A stretch of DNA of 64,000 nucleotides from Caccoplasma_A sp045587545 (GTDB lineage: Bacteria; Bacteroidota; Bacteroidia; Bacteroidales; G3-4614): contig JAZNCN010000008.1 in assembly GCA_045587545.1 (NCBI GenBank), positions 36,418-100,417 on the forward strand, written 5' to 3'. Of this stretch, positions 41,467 to 50,648 are shown piece by piece. The notes beneath the pieces were generated by a model. The model had not been told where the DNA came from. It worked only from the letters and a program-made list of their open reading frames with translations, and did not search any database. Each line of letters begins with the position of its first letter. The stretch's first letter is position 1. The position numbers and the translations under genes are program-made.

Positions 41467-43830
41467 CTACATTATTACTTTAACCACACCCTCACTTGTA
41501 ACTACAAGGTAAATGCCTTTATTAACTTCAATTTGAGTGTTTTCATTGCAGTATATATCCTTTACAATTTGTCCTGCAACGTTTACAATTTTAACATTGC
41601 CTGTGTAGTTGTTGATATATACAACTCCGTTTGAAGCATATATTTTAGCAGGAGTTTCAATGTTATCCTCAATATTTGATATATCGCCTCCCTCTTTTTT
41701 TATAGTAACAACAAAACTCTCAATGGTGATATATTGCTGTCCTGTTTTTGAAGCGGTAAGGGTAAACGATGTAGATTGAGTGTTTAATCCCGAAGCCGAT
41801 AGATATTGGTCGTTAGTATTTGTGGGGGTATTTGAACTCTCATCGTTTGCAACTGTAACTTGTCCTTTATGTGTGCTTGATACCCAATAGGTCATATCAT
41901 AGCCTGTAATAACATAACCATCAGGAACAGATAATGTATATGTTACTATATTATGTCCTTTGTCATTGCTGTCGTAGGCATAAGCGTAATATCTTTCATA
42001 ATTGGTTGATAAGCCAAAAACTTCTGTTGTTTCGCTTGTTGAGATAAGTTGAAGTCTGACAGGGTTTGCACTGTTTGTGGTATATACCCATGTACTGCTT
42101 CTTGCTCCGTTTATATTTGTATTTGATCCTGTTTCATGATTTACCATGTAATCAACAACCGCTAATGAGAAATCAGCAGAAATGCTCATCTCGCTTGTTG
42201 CGATAAATGTAATATTGGGGGTAGTTGAGGTTTTTGAGGAACCATTACTTGTTATTGTCCAGCCATTAAATATGTATCCGCTGTTTGGTGTTGCGGTTAA
42301 AGTAACCTCTTGATTCTCTTTTACGGTAATATTTGTGCCTTGAATAGTGTTTCCGTTATATGAAACAGAGCCATAACCATTATTGTAACTTACGGGAATT
42401 GAAATGTTGTTTGTTCCGACTACTAAAAAATTAGCAATATATGTATTGTTGGCACTATTGCTTGAAACTTTTGTATTAAAACTCTTTTCATTACTTACCA
42501 CTGTTCCGTTACAGCTCCAATTTGAGAATGTATAACCGCTGTTTGGTGTTGCGGTTAGAGTTGCTGTTGAATTTTCAAATAACGATACAGTTACAGTAGA
42601 TGTTGAGTTCCCTCCATTAATTGAAACTGAGCCGGCTTCTGAAGGTGAAACCGAAGCAGTTACCTCATATTCGGTTTTATTGGGCATAAAGTTAAAATAT
42701 GCATAGTTGCTGGTAATATAGTTGCGTGAGTCATCGGGGGTAATTGCCGATATTGTAAAGTATCCGTTTTGACTACCATTCCAGCCCCAATTGAAATGGA
42801 AATAGTCATTGCTTGTGTAACCATCTACAACAAACATATGTTTACCATCAATCTGTCCCGAATTTATGGCACTTGTTGCTCTATATGGGACAGGACAATT
42901 ATTATTCAAACTCTCTTTTAAAAGTCTTTTCCATTCGGTGTCACCAACCATATCTCTGCTTGTTGACGGCACATTATTATAACCGAAACTCCTTTGCAGA
43001 TACTCCGTCGAACCTAATCCTGCGCTTACGTCTGTTGAACTTGTTCCGTACGAAGCCATAAATCTATATCCGAGGTCAACCATTATCTCTGCAACTTCTG
43101 TAGCTTGAGCATCGGTGTATTGTCCCGATATGTAGTTTAAAGGCATATTGTTCCACTCATATACTCTTTTGCTTATGTCTGTGGGTTCAGCAGTATCGGG
43201 ATTGTAAACGTTTCCTGTTCCGCTTATCGGCCATTCATGATAACGCATAACTATAGCATATGCAGTTGGAACACACCCTGTAAGACAATGAGTAGTTCCG
43301 CTTGTAGGACAAAGGTTATTAAAAGGAGAGCCTTGCCCCCAATTTGCTGTTTCAAGTTGTTTAACAATAGTACCTCCTGTCTCTTCGGCTGTAGCTTTTA
43401 GGATTTTTGTTGTAGGATATATATTTTCTCTGTAATATTTAATTTCGGCATCTATCCCCATAAGATAAGCTTTCATAGGTTCGGGAATATTCTCTGCCGA
43501 TTCCATTGAACTTTCATAAGAGTAACCTATTATCTGTTCAACGCTATTTTCGGCAGCAACAATAACAAAGCCTTCTTCATTTGAAAATACATAAAAAGTA
43601 GGTTCTGTTTCTGAATTTTTCAAAAGAGAATTACCATATAGCGACTTGCTATCCCACGCGTATTCTAATTGAGAGACTACACTCTTTGTTAATTTATTGT
43701 CTTTTGAAGTTTGTACAAAAAAATTGTTAGCAATCTCATTTGCCCCCTCAATTGTAATAACCTCTGCTTTTATATTACAGATAAAAGCATATGCTATAAT
43801 TAATATGCTCAATAAAGTTGTTTTTTTCAT
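41467..43830 (-). CDS. Secreted C10 (streptopain-like) cysteine protease with InlB-type repeats and T9SS tail
   Basis: 787 residues. Signal peptide 1-22, inhibitory propeptide (~23-140; FYVFSNEEGFVIVAAENSVEQIIGYSYE), then the C10 catalytic domain with nucleophile C186 in LTGCVPTAYAIVMRYHEWP and H331 in DGKHMFVVDGY, plus HFNWGWNGSQNGYF. After ~380 come two or three bacterial repeats (VTLTATPNSGYTFSNW, VTLTATPNSGYIFNGW), a further beta domain (~560-705) and a C-terminal T9SS-type sorting domain (VVYINNYTGNVKIVNVAGQIV...GIYLVVTSEGVVKVIM). Related to SpeB and PrtT/interpain. Probably secreted as a zymogen and activated by cleavage. Confidence 0.9.
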   Translation of the reverse strand: MKKTTLLSILIIAYAFICNIKAEVITIEGANEIANNFFVQTSKDNKLTKSVVSQLEYAWDSKSLYGNSLLKNSETEPTFYVFSNEEGFVIVAAENSVEQIIGYSYESSMESAENIPEPMKAYLMGIDAEIKYYRENIYPTTKILKATAEETGGTIVKQLETANWGQGSPFNNLCPTSGTTHCLTGCVPTAYAIVMRYHEWPISGTGNVYNPDTAEPTDISKRVYEWNNMPLNYISGQYTDAQATEVAEIMVDLGYRFMASYGTSSTDVSAGLGSTEYLQRSFGYNNVPSTSRDMVGDTEWKRLLKESLNNNCPVPYRATSAINSGQIDGKHMFVVDGYTSNDYFHFNWGWNGSQNGYFTISAITPDDSRNYITSNYAYFNFMPNKTEYEVTASVSPSEAGSVSINGGNSTSTVTVSLFENSTATLTATPNSGYTFSNWSCNGTVVSNEKSFNTKVSSNSANNTYIANFLVVGTNNISIPVSYNNGYGSVSYNGNTIQGTNITVKENQEVTLTATPNSGYIFNGWTITSNGSSKTSTTPNITFIATSEMSISADFSLAVVDYMVNHETGSNTNINGARSSTWVYTTNSANPVRLQLISTSETTEVFGLSTNYERYYAYAYDSNDKGHNIVTYTLSVPDGYVITGYDMTYWVSSTHKGQVTVANDESSNTPTNTNDQYLSASGLNTQSTSFTLTASKTGQQYITIESFVVTIKKEGGDISNIEDNIETPAKIYASNGVVYINNYTGNVKIVNVAGQIVKDIYCNENTQIEVNKGIYLVVTSEGVVKVIM

Positions 43831-43913
43831 ATGTTATCACTTTTTTATTTATCGCAAAATTCACTATAATTTTTATAATATGCAAATATTCAGAATGTTA
43901 AAGTTGGTTGTTT

Positions 43914-45854
43914 TTAGCTGTCTAATTCAGTTTTGGCGTTTTCAAGATTTTCGCATTGTTCTTCCCAATACTCCATAATAACTGTAAGTTCTCGGTTGAG
44001 TTCTCCGTGTTTTTGACAAAGGTCAATGTTTGAGAATCCTTCGGGAGTGGCAAGCTCTTTTTCAACTTCGGCAATTTGTTCTTCAATTTTAGCAATTCGT
44101 TTCTCTGCATCGTTTACGCAGTTTTGAAATTGCCTTATTTTTCGTTGAATCTCTTTGCGCTCTATATAAGACAGCTTGCTTTCTGATACCTCTTTGGGTT
44201 TATCTTCAAGCTTCTCAACTCTCTTCTTCTCCAACTCCGACAAACTCTCTAATTTGCGTTTTTGAAGGAAATCGTAAATTCCACCTAAATGCTCTGTAAC
44301 CTTTCCGCCTCCAAACTCATATACTTTTGAAACAAGCCCGTCAAGAAATTCGCGGTCGTGCGATACAATTAGCACTGTTCCGTCAAATGCTTCAATTGCT
44401 TGTTTAAGTACATCTTTGGTGCTCATGTCAAGGTGGTTTGTAGGCTCATCAAGTATAAGCAAGTTTACAGGCTCAAGCAATAGCTTAATCATTGCAAGTC
44501 TGGCTCTTTCTCCTCCAGATAATACCTTTACTTTTTTGTCAGAAGCCTCTCCTCCAAACATAAATGCACCCAATATGTCGCGAATTTTTGTGCGAATATC
44601 TCCAACGGCAACGCGGTCAATGGTATCAAAAACCGTTAACTCTCCGTCAAGAAGCTGTGCCTGATTTTGAGCGTAATATCCAATCTTAACATTGTGTCCA
44701 ATCTTTAAATTTCCTATGTAGTCAATCTCTCCATTAATACACTTCACAAGTGTGGTCTTTCCCTCTCCGTTTTTGCCAACAAAGGCAATCTTGTCACCAC
44801 GTTTAAGGGTAAAAGTTGCATTTGAAAATATATGACGTTCTCCATAATATTTGCCTACTCCATCAATAATCAAAGGGTAGTCGCCTGAGCGAGGAGCAGG
44901 GGGGAACTTAAGATTTAATCTTGATGTGTCAACGTCATCAACCTCAATGCGCTCAATTTTTGAAAGTTGTTTAATTCTTGATTGAACTTGAACCGATTTT
45001 GTTGCTTTGTATCTGAAACGCTCAATAAACTCTTCGGTGTCCTGTATTTGTTTTTGTTGATTTTCGTAAGCTCTCTTCTGTTGTTCAAGCCTTTCGGCGC
45101 GCAGTTCAACATATTTAGAGTAGTTTACTTTGTAGTCGTATATTTTACCAAGTGAAATTTCAATGGTTCTGTTTGTTACATTGTCAATAAAAGCCCTGTC
45201 GTGCGATACCAACATAACGGTACTTCCGCTTGTAGCCAAGAAGTTTTCGAGCCATTGAATTGACTCTATATCAAGATGGTTTGTAGGCTCATCAAGCAGT
45301 AATAAATCGGGGTGACGCAAAAGAATTTTGGCAAGCTCAATACGCATACGCCACCCACCGCTAAACTCTGATGTGGGGCGATTAAAATCATCTCTTGAAA
45401 ATCCTAAACCAATAAGCGTTTTTTCAATCTCTGCTTGGTAGTTCATAGCCCCCATAATTGCCATGTGTTCATTGGAAATGGCTAATTCTTCAATAATTTC
45501 ACTATACTCCTTACTCTCGTAATCGGTGCGTTCGGCAAGGGCAATATTGAGTTCCTCAATATGCTTTTGCATCTCAAAAATCTCTGAGAATGCAGTTTCT
45601 GTCTCTTTAAGCAGAGTTTGAGTATCAGATATGGGCATATGTTGAGGCAGGTATCCAACCGTAATCCCTTTGGGAATTGAAACATTGCCATTCGTGGGAA
45701 TTTGAACACCTGCTATAATTTTAAGCATGGTTGATTTGCCTGCCCCGTTACGACCAACAAGAGCAATTCTATCGCGTTTATTTATTATATACGAAATATT
45801 GTCAAATAGAGGTGTTGCTCCAAATTCAACAGATACACCATTAATTGAAATCAT
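43914..45854 (-). CDS. ABC-F family ATPase
   Basis: 646 residues. Two ABC domains without membrane parts: Walker A GRNGAGKST and GKNGEGKTT, signatures FSGGWRMRI and LSGGERARL, Walker B LLLLDEPTNHLD and LLILDEPTNHLD. The inter-domain linker (~240-310, ERLEQQKRAYENQQKQIQDTEEFIERFRYKATKSVQVQSRIKQL) reaches the ribosomal P-site in this family, and a long C-terminal coiled coil (~545-640) resembles Uup/YdiF-type members. Likely a translation factor that relieves stalled ribosomes; antibiotic resistance is possible but not suggested by context. Confidence 0.9.
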   Translation of the reverse strand: MISINGVSVEFGATPLFDNISYIINKRDRIALVGRNGAGKSTMLKIIAGVQIPTNGNVSIPKGITVGYLPQHMPISDTQTLLKETETAFSEIFEMQKHIEELNIALAERTDYESKEYSEIIEELAISNEHMAIMGAMNYQAEIEKTLIGLGFSRDDFNRPTSEFSGGWRMRIELAKILLRHPDLLLLDEPTNHLDIESIQWLENFLATSGSTVMLVSHDRAFIDNVTNRTIEISLGKIYDYKVNYSKYVELRAERLEQQKRAYENQQKQIQDTEEFIERFRYKATKSVQVQSRIKQLSKIERIEVDDVDTSRLNLKFPPAPRSGDYPLIIDGVGKYYGERHIFSNATFTLKRGDKIAFVGKNGEGKTTLVKCINGEIDYIGNLKIGHNVKIGYYAQNQAQLLDGELTVFDTIDRVAVGDIRTKIRDILGAFMFGGEASDKKVKVLSGGERARLAMIKLLLEPVNLLILDEPTNHLDMSTKDVLKQAIEAFDGTVLIVSHDREFLDGLVSKVYEFGGGKVTEHLGGIYDFLQKRKLESLSELEKKRVEKLEDKPKEVSESKLSYIERKEIQRKIRQFQNCVNDAEKRIAKIEEQIAEVEKELATPEGFSNIDLCQKHGELNRELTVIMEYWEEQCENLENAKTELDS

Positions 45855-46061
45855 AATCTAAAATTATAAAGTTGAGCAAAAAAATGAATCAGAAATATTC
45901 TCTCTTGAATATAAATAATTTTTTTATAAAATTTCAAACAACTTCTAATTGGCTCTATCATTTAAAATCTATAGAATCTACAAAATTACTAAAAAAACGG
46001 GGCTATTATTATTACAATAATATGAAATTTTATTATTTTTACAAGATAACAAATATATGAT
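45855..46061. other. AT-rich divergent intergenic region
   Basis: 207 bases between the ABC-F gene and the nuclease gene. A 62-codon open frame here is low-complexity (Tyr, Asn, Lys) and has no family resemblance; I see no gene. Confidence 0.5.
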
Positions 46062-49028
46062 ATGAAACCATTTTTATATAATGTTGCTCATGCTTTTTAT
46101 ACAAGGCAGGGAGAGGCTGTTAAGGATAATACTTTTGTTTTTCCAAGTAGGAGAGCTCAGCTGTTTTTTTTGAAATATTTAGCTGAAATGCCTAAAAATC
46201 CGATATTTTCACCAACAACTTTGACTATTGACGATTTTATATCTCAACTATCGGGTTATGCTCCTGCTGATAGAATTGAGATGCTATTTGTCTTGTACAA
46301 ACATTATAAGAATCTTTCATCAGGTAGCGAAACTTTTGATGATTTCTTATATTGGGCAGATATCCTTTTGTCTGATTTTGACGACGTTGATAAATATCTT
46401 GTTGATGCCTCTCAACTATTTTCAAACATATATGAACTTAAGAATATTGATGAACAATTCAAAGACATTCTTACTCCCGAACAGCGACAATTTTTAGAGA
46501 GGTTTATATCGCACTTTAACGTTGAGAAAGAAGTGGGAGAGTTAGATAATAGTAAAAAGGAGTTTATAAATTTATGGAAAATTCTCTATAACCTATATGC
46601 ATCGTTACGCAAAGATCTGGAAGATAAAGGGTGTGCGTACAATGGAATGATGCTTCGCTCAATAATAGATGATATAGAAAAAGAAAAGATAACATTATCT
46701 GATATACAAGCACGTTACAGAAATATTGTTTTTGTAGGTTTTAACATACTCTCAACAGCCGAAGAGAAGATGATGAAGTTGCTGCAAGATATGGGCGTGG
46801 CTGATTTTTATTGGGATTTTAACACTCCTGTATGTAACGATGCCTATTCTATGGCAGGAGAGGCTATGCGTAAAAACATGCAGCAATTTGTCTCTAAATT
46901 TCCTCTTAATGAAGATAAAAACTTAAATTATCCGGATATTGAAGTTGTGGCAATTCCCTCTAATACCGGTCAGACAAAGTATGCCGGAAAATTGCTTTCT
47001 GAATTAATAGCTCAAAAAGAGGACGAAGCAAGTACAGTAGTTGTATTACCTGATGAAAATCTTCTTATGCCAATGCTTGGTTCATTGCCGTCAAGTGTGA
47101 ATTCGGTAAACGTAACAATGGGTTATCCATTAGGAGGCTCGCCATTGGCTTCGCTCTTTTCAGTTATTTACGATTTGCAGATAAAGAGCAGAAAATCATC
47201 TAACGGAGAGGTGCGTTTTTATCATCGTAATGTAATAATGTTGTTGCAACAACCATATATCCAGCAAATTCATAAAGATATAGCCATTACTTTTATGTCA
47301 GATATAAGGGAAAAGAATATGGTCTATATTTCTAAAAAAGAGATACCTGAAGAGATGCAATATCTTTTTGTCTCGCCGAGTGATAGTAAAGAGGCATTAT
47401 CATATTTGACATCTGTAATAGAAAAACTGAATAGCGATATTGATACAGATAATGACGAACAGGCAATTACTAAAGAGTTTTTGTTCTATTATCAGACGGT
47501 AATAAACAGGCTTGCAAATTTAATAATAAATGAGGAGATGCAACTTGCAACACTATTTCGCTTAATTGATAAAATGTGTGCAAGCATAAAGGTCCCGTTT
47601 AACGGAGAACCTTTATCGGGATTACAAATAATGGGAGTACTTGAAACTCGCGCCCTTGATTTTGATAATGTAATAATATTGTCAATGAATGAAGGGGTAT
47701 TTCCTGCAGATTCCCGTTCCGATACATTCATACCCTATAATGTGCGTCGTGGTTTTGGATTGTCGTCGTACGAACAACGCGACGGAATGGCAGAGTACTA
47801 TTTTTATCGCCTGATATCTCGTGCTAAAAAAGTATATATGACTTATGATACTCGTACCGAAGGAGTTAAAATAGGTGATGTAAGTCGCTTTGTATATCAG
47901 CTTAAATATCAGTATCTCGCTAATAGTGATAAGTTTATTGAAAAGAGCATAAATTACAATATAAACTCTCCTTCAGAAAAAGAGATTAAGATTGAGAAGC
48001 GAGGTCTGGTCTTAGAAAAATTAAATTCTTTCTTAGATGACGGAGATAAAAACATCTCGGCTTCGGCAATAAATACATATATCGATTGCCCTTTGAAGTT
48101 TTATTTTACTTATATAGAAAGAATCGCAGAACCCGACAAAGTTTCAGAAGATTTAGATGCATCAACATTCGGAACTATATACCATGAAGTGATGCAACAT
48201 CTCTACCTCAAATATGAAGGAAAAGAGATAACAGTTGAGGTTATAGATGCAATTGCAAAAGATGAAGATTTTATATCAAAACTTATAAAAGAAGCCTTTG
48301 TAAATAACTACTTTAAAACATCGAGCAAAACAACCGTAAAAATAGATGATGTACAACTTGAAGGACGTCTCTTTTTGAGAGCGGAGATAATAAAAAAGAT
48401 GGTATATCAGACCTTGAAACTTGATAAATTGCGAGTTCCGTTCAAGATGTTAAAAAATGAGCTCCCTATAAATACACATTACACTCTTTCAAATGGCAAA
48501 AATGTAAGGATAAAAGGTTTGATAGATAGGCTTGAAAGTTCGGGTAAATATATACATATAATAGACTATAAGAGTGGAAAGGCGATATTAGAGTTTAGTT
48601 CGCCCGAAAAATTGTTTACAGATAAGAGCAAAGTGCGAAGTAAAGCCGTGCTGCAACTCTTATTTTATGTTATGTTGTTAAAGAAAGGTATAATATCAGA
48701 ATTTAATAAGCCGGGAGAAAATAAAAGATTAAAAGAGTTTATGATAAGTTCAGGTATTGCAATGCCTGATTATGATAATGTTTTTGTACCGGGATTATAT
48801 GCCTTCGAAAACTATTTTGCCGAACAATTTGTATGGAAAATAAGATACAAGCACGATAAAACAATAGAAGAGGTAGAGGTTGGTAAATATAGTAAGATGT
48901 TTGATGAGTATCTCAATAATATAGATAATTGCTTAGTCTCTATATTTGACGAAAATATTCCATTTGTGCAAACACAAGATATAGCAGTTTGTGAGTATTG
49001 CCCATTTGCCGATATGTGTAGAAGATAG
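46062..49028 (+). CDS. AddB-like PD-(D/E)XK nuclease/helicase-like protein
   Basis: 988 residues. The N-terminal two thirds resemble an inactivated UvrD-like helicase (LFFLKYLAEMP, FVFPSRRAQ, IVFVGFNILSTAEEKMM, DNVIILSMNEGVFPADSRSDTFIPYNVRRGFGL). The C-terminal third is a RecB-type nuclease: ISASAINTYIDCPLKFYFTYIERI, STFGTIYHEVMQHLY, the GLIDRLE metal ligand and catalytic HIIDYKSGKA. Cysteines in the CPLKF segment and the final CEYCPFADMC fit the 4Fe-4S cluster of AddB. It would act with an AddA-like helicase on double-strand breaks, but no such partner is adjacent. Stop TAG abuts a long repeat hairpin. Confidence 0.85.
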   Translation: MKPFLYNVAHAFYTRQGEAVKDNTFVFPSRRAQLFFLKYLAEMPKNPIFSPTTLTIDDFISQLSGYAPADRIEMLFVLYKHYKNLSSGSETFDDFLYWADILLSDFDDVDKYLVDASQLFSNIYELKNIDEQFKDILTPEQRQFLERFISHFNVEKEVGELDNSKKEFINLWKILYNLYASLRKDLEDKGCAYNGMMLRSIIDDIEKEKITLSDIQARYRNIVFVGFNILSTAEEKMMKLLQDMGVADFYWDFNTPVCNDAYSMAGEAMRKNMQQFVSKFPLNEDKNLNYPDIEVVAIPSNTGQTKYAGKLLSELIAQKEDEASTVVVLPDENLLMPMLGSLPSSVNSVNVTMGYPLGGSPLASLFSVIYDLQIKSRKSSNGEVRFYHRNVIMLLQQPYIQQIHKDIAITFMSDIREKNMVYISKKEIPEEMQYLFVSPSDSKEALSYLTSVIEKLNSDIDTDNDEQAITKEFLFYYQTVINRLANLIINEEMQLATLFRLIDKMCASIKVPFNGEPLSGLQIMGVLETRALDFDNVIILSMNEGVFPADSRSDTFIPYNVRRGFGLSSYEQRDGMAEYYFYRLISRAKKVYMTYDTRTEGVKIGDVSRFVYQLKYQYLANSDKFIEKSINYNINSPSEKEIKIEKRGLVLEKLNSFLDDGDKNISASAINTYIDCPLKFYFTYIERIAEPDKVSEDLDASTFGTIYHEVMQHLYLKYEGKEITVEVIDAIAKDEDFISKLIKEAFVNNYFKTSSKTTVKIDDVQLEGRLFLRAEIIKKMVYQTLKLDKLRVPFKMLKNELPINTHYTLSNGKNVRIKGLIDRLESSGKYIHIIDYKSGKAILEFSSPEKLFTDKSKVRSKAVLQLLFYVMLLKKGIISEFNKPGENKRLKEFMISSGIAMPDYDNVFVPGLYAFENYFAEQFVWKIRYKHDKTIEEVEVGKYSKMFDEYLNNIDNCLVSIFDENIPFVQTQDIAVCEYCPFADMCRR

Positions 49029-49099
49029 ATAGTTATCGGTTTTTAGTTGTTAGTTTCAAGATAACATAAACTAACAACTAAAAACTATCAACTAACAAC
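49029..49099. repeat. Dispersed repeat hairpin between convergent genes
   Basis: GTTTTTAGTTGTTAGTTT (49039-49056) and its exact complement (49068-49085), 18-bp stem and 11-base loop, then another TCAACTAACAACT arm up to the stop of the minus-strand gene. No T run, so termination would be through RNA structure alone. Confidence 0.9.
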
Positions 49100-49744
49100 T
49101 TAAAATAAGAGTTCTCCGAAGAACTCAGGACGATGAAAATCGGGTGTCGGAGTATCAATCCTATTCCAACTTACATAATGAGGGATAGAGGTCTTATCGC
49201 CACATTTGTAGAAGTTCGCTTCAATCATTGAAGGAATGTTGTTACAATCAATCCCCATCATATCAAAAGGAATGGCAACAACAACTTCCCATGAATGTAT
49301 TCCGTCTTTCTCTTCAAAAGGCTCGTTGCCCAAACTGCTCCAGGTCTTTATTCTTGCCATTTGCTCATCAGAGTAGTGAGTGCTTTCTGTTCTGCTTTTG
49401 CGTTTTGATGAAAGAGCAGTTCCTATGCAGTTAAATTCAAAGTTGTAATACTCGGTTTCTCCGGGAATGCGAGTAAAAAACTCAACGCAACTATCTTGAT
49501 AGACGTGTGAATTATACTCCTTATTAACGGCGCGTATATAACTTCCTCTTACAAAAAAGTGAATAAACAAATTCTTCTCTCCGCGAGCTACATCAAATGC
49601 AACAATAGGTTTATGAGGAAACTCATTCCAATTAATTTCTGAAACGTAATCACGTTCGGCAACGCCTTCCATTTGTTCGGCAACTTTACACAATTCCAAC
49701 TCATCAAGTTGAGGCATATATATAGCCTTGATACTCTTTTTCAT
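49100..49744 (-). CDS. CBM9-like domain protein, cytoplasmic
   Basis: 214 residues, no signal peptide. One carbohydrate-binding family 9 / DOMON-type beta sandwich (NWNEFPHKPIVAFDVARGEKNLFIHFFVRG, VYQDSCVEFFTRIP, YYNFEFNCIGTALSSKRKSR, SWEVVVAIPFDMMG, IEANFYKCGDKTSIPHYVSWNRI, FHRPEFFGELLF). The Bacteroidota proteins of this kind occur alone in the cytoplasm and have no assigned function. It is followed by a LysE gene on its upstream side, 28 bases away, and may be co-transcribed with it. Confidence 0.75.
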   Translation of the reverse strand: MKKSIKAIYMPQLDELELCKVAEQMEGVAERDYVSEINWNEFPHKPIVAFDVARGEKNLFIHFFVRGSYIRAVNKEYNSHVYQDSCVEFFTRIPGETEYYNFEFNCIGTALSSKRKSRTESTHYSDEQMARIKTWSSLGNEPFEEKDGIHSWEVVVAIPFDMMGIDCNNIPSMIEANFYKCGDKTSIPHYVSWNRIDTPTPDFHRPEFFGELLF

Positions 49745-49771
49745 ATAAAAAATTGAATTAATTGTCGTATA

Positions 49772-50410
49772 TTAGAAAAACTCAATAACTCCCGAAACAA
49801 AGCCAAAAGCAGACATAAATATTATAATTGTACCTATGCATCTGTTAATAATCCAAAGAGATCGTAAATTAAATTTGGATCTTACTTTATTTACAAAATA
49901 AGTTATTGTCAACCACCAAAGTATGGCACCTATAATAATTGAAACATATCCGGTAATGTAATCGTGAAATTGCGATTCGGGTAAAAAGACGTTAAATCTT
50001 GCAAATAGTCCGATAAATAAGAATAAAATTAAAGGATTTGATAAAGTTAGAAAAAATGCCGATACCATATCTTGCACATGGTTTGTGGCATTCGGTTTTT
50101 TAAGATTTATATTTTTTGCAGGATTTTGACGATATATATATAATCCAAAGCAAGCAAGCACAATGCTGCCGAAAATTTGAATAAGAAGTTCGTAGCTCTC
50201 AATAAAATCAATAATCATAGAGATGCCAAAACCTGTAAGGATAGCATATATAAGGTCTGAAATAGAGGCACCGATGCCTGTGAATAGCCCAGATATTCTA
50301 CCTCTGTTTAAGGTTCTTTGAATACACAACACTCCTATTGGTCCCATTGGAGCCGAAACCAATATTCCAATCAATATTCCTCTAAGAGCTGTGTAAAAAA
50401 ATAAATCCAC
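49772..50410 (-). CDS. LysE/RhtB-family amino-acid exporter
   Basis: 212 residues from GTG 50410. Six membrane helices. The N-terminal family signature is clear (LRGILIGILVSAPMGPIGVLCIQRTLNRGRISGLFTGIGASISDLIYAILTGFG), with NPLILFLFIGLFA in the middle. Exports amino acids or other small metabolites across the inner membrane; substrate unknown. TACTTTTG on the minus strand (50438-50445) may be the promoter -7 element. First gene of a likely pair with the CBM9-like gene. Confidence 0.88.
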   Translation of the reverse strand: MDLFFYTALRGILIGILVSAPMGPIGVLCIQRTLNRGRISGLFTGIGASISDLIYAILTGFGISMIIDFIESYELLIQIFGSIVLACFGLYIYRQNPAKNINLKKPNATNHVQDMVSAFFLTLSNPLILFLFIGLFARFNVFLPESQFHDYITGYVSIIIGAILWWLTITYFVNKVRSKFNLRSLWIINRCIGTIIIFMSAFGFVSGVIEFF

Positions 50411-50572
50411 GGTTATCGCAGTATATTATATTAGATGCAAAAGTAAGTAAAATTTTCGGAACATTCGTCTAAAACATCTACTAAAATCAGCTTTGGTTAT
50501 TATAATAACAAAAAACTTGAAATATGTGTATAAATAATTGTGAAATTGATTTTAGAAAACCGACTAAATTAT

Positions 50573-50580
50573 TAATTTTG
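50573..50580 (+). promoter_or_regulatory. -7 element upstream of purL
   Basis: TAATTTTG matches TAnnTTTG, 68 bases before the purL ATG. The -33 partner is not well formed, and no purine riboswitch fold is seen in the leader. Confidence 0.35.
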
Positions 50581-50648
50581 TGAGCGAAAATAGAGATATT
50601 GTTCACTCTTGAATATTAAATATAAGCATAACATAAAAACTACTACTG

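Noticed and set aside
45872..46060. 62-codon open frame upstream of the AddB-like gene
   Set aside because: Low-complexity AT-rich composition (Tyr/Asn/Lys), no family resemblance, fills a promoter region.
50411..50648. Purine riboswitch upstream of purL
   Set aside because: The region is AT-rich with no recognisable three-way junction.
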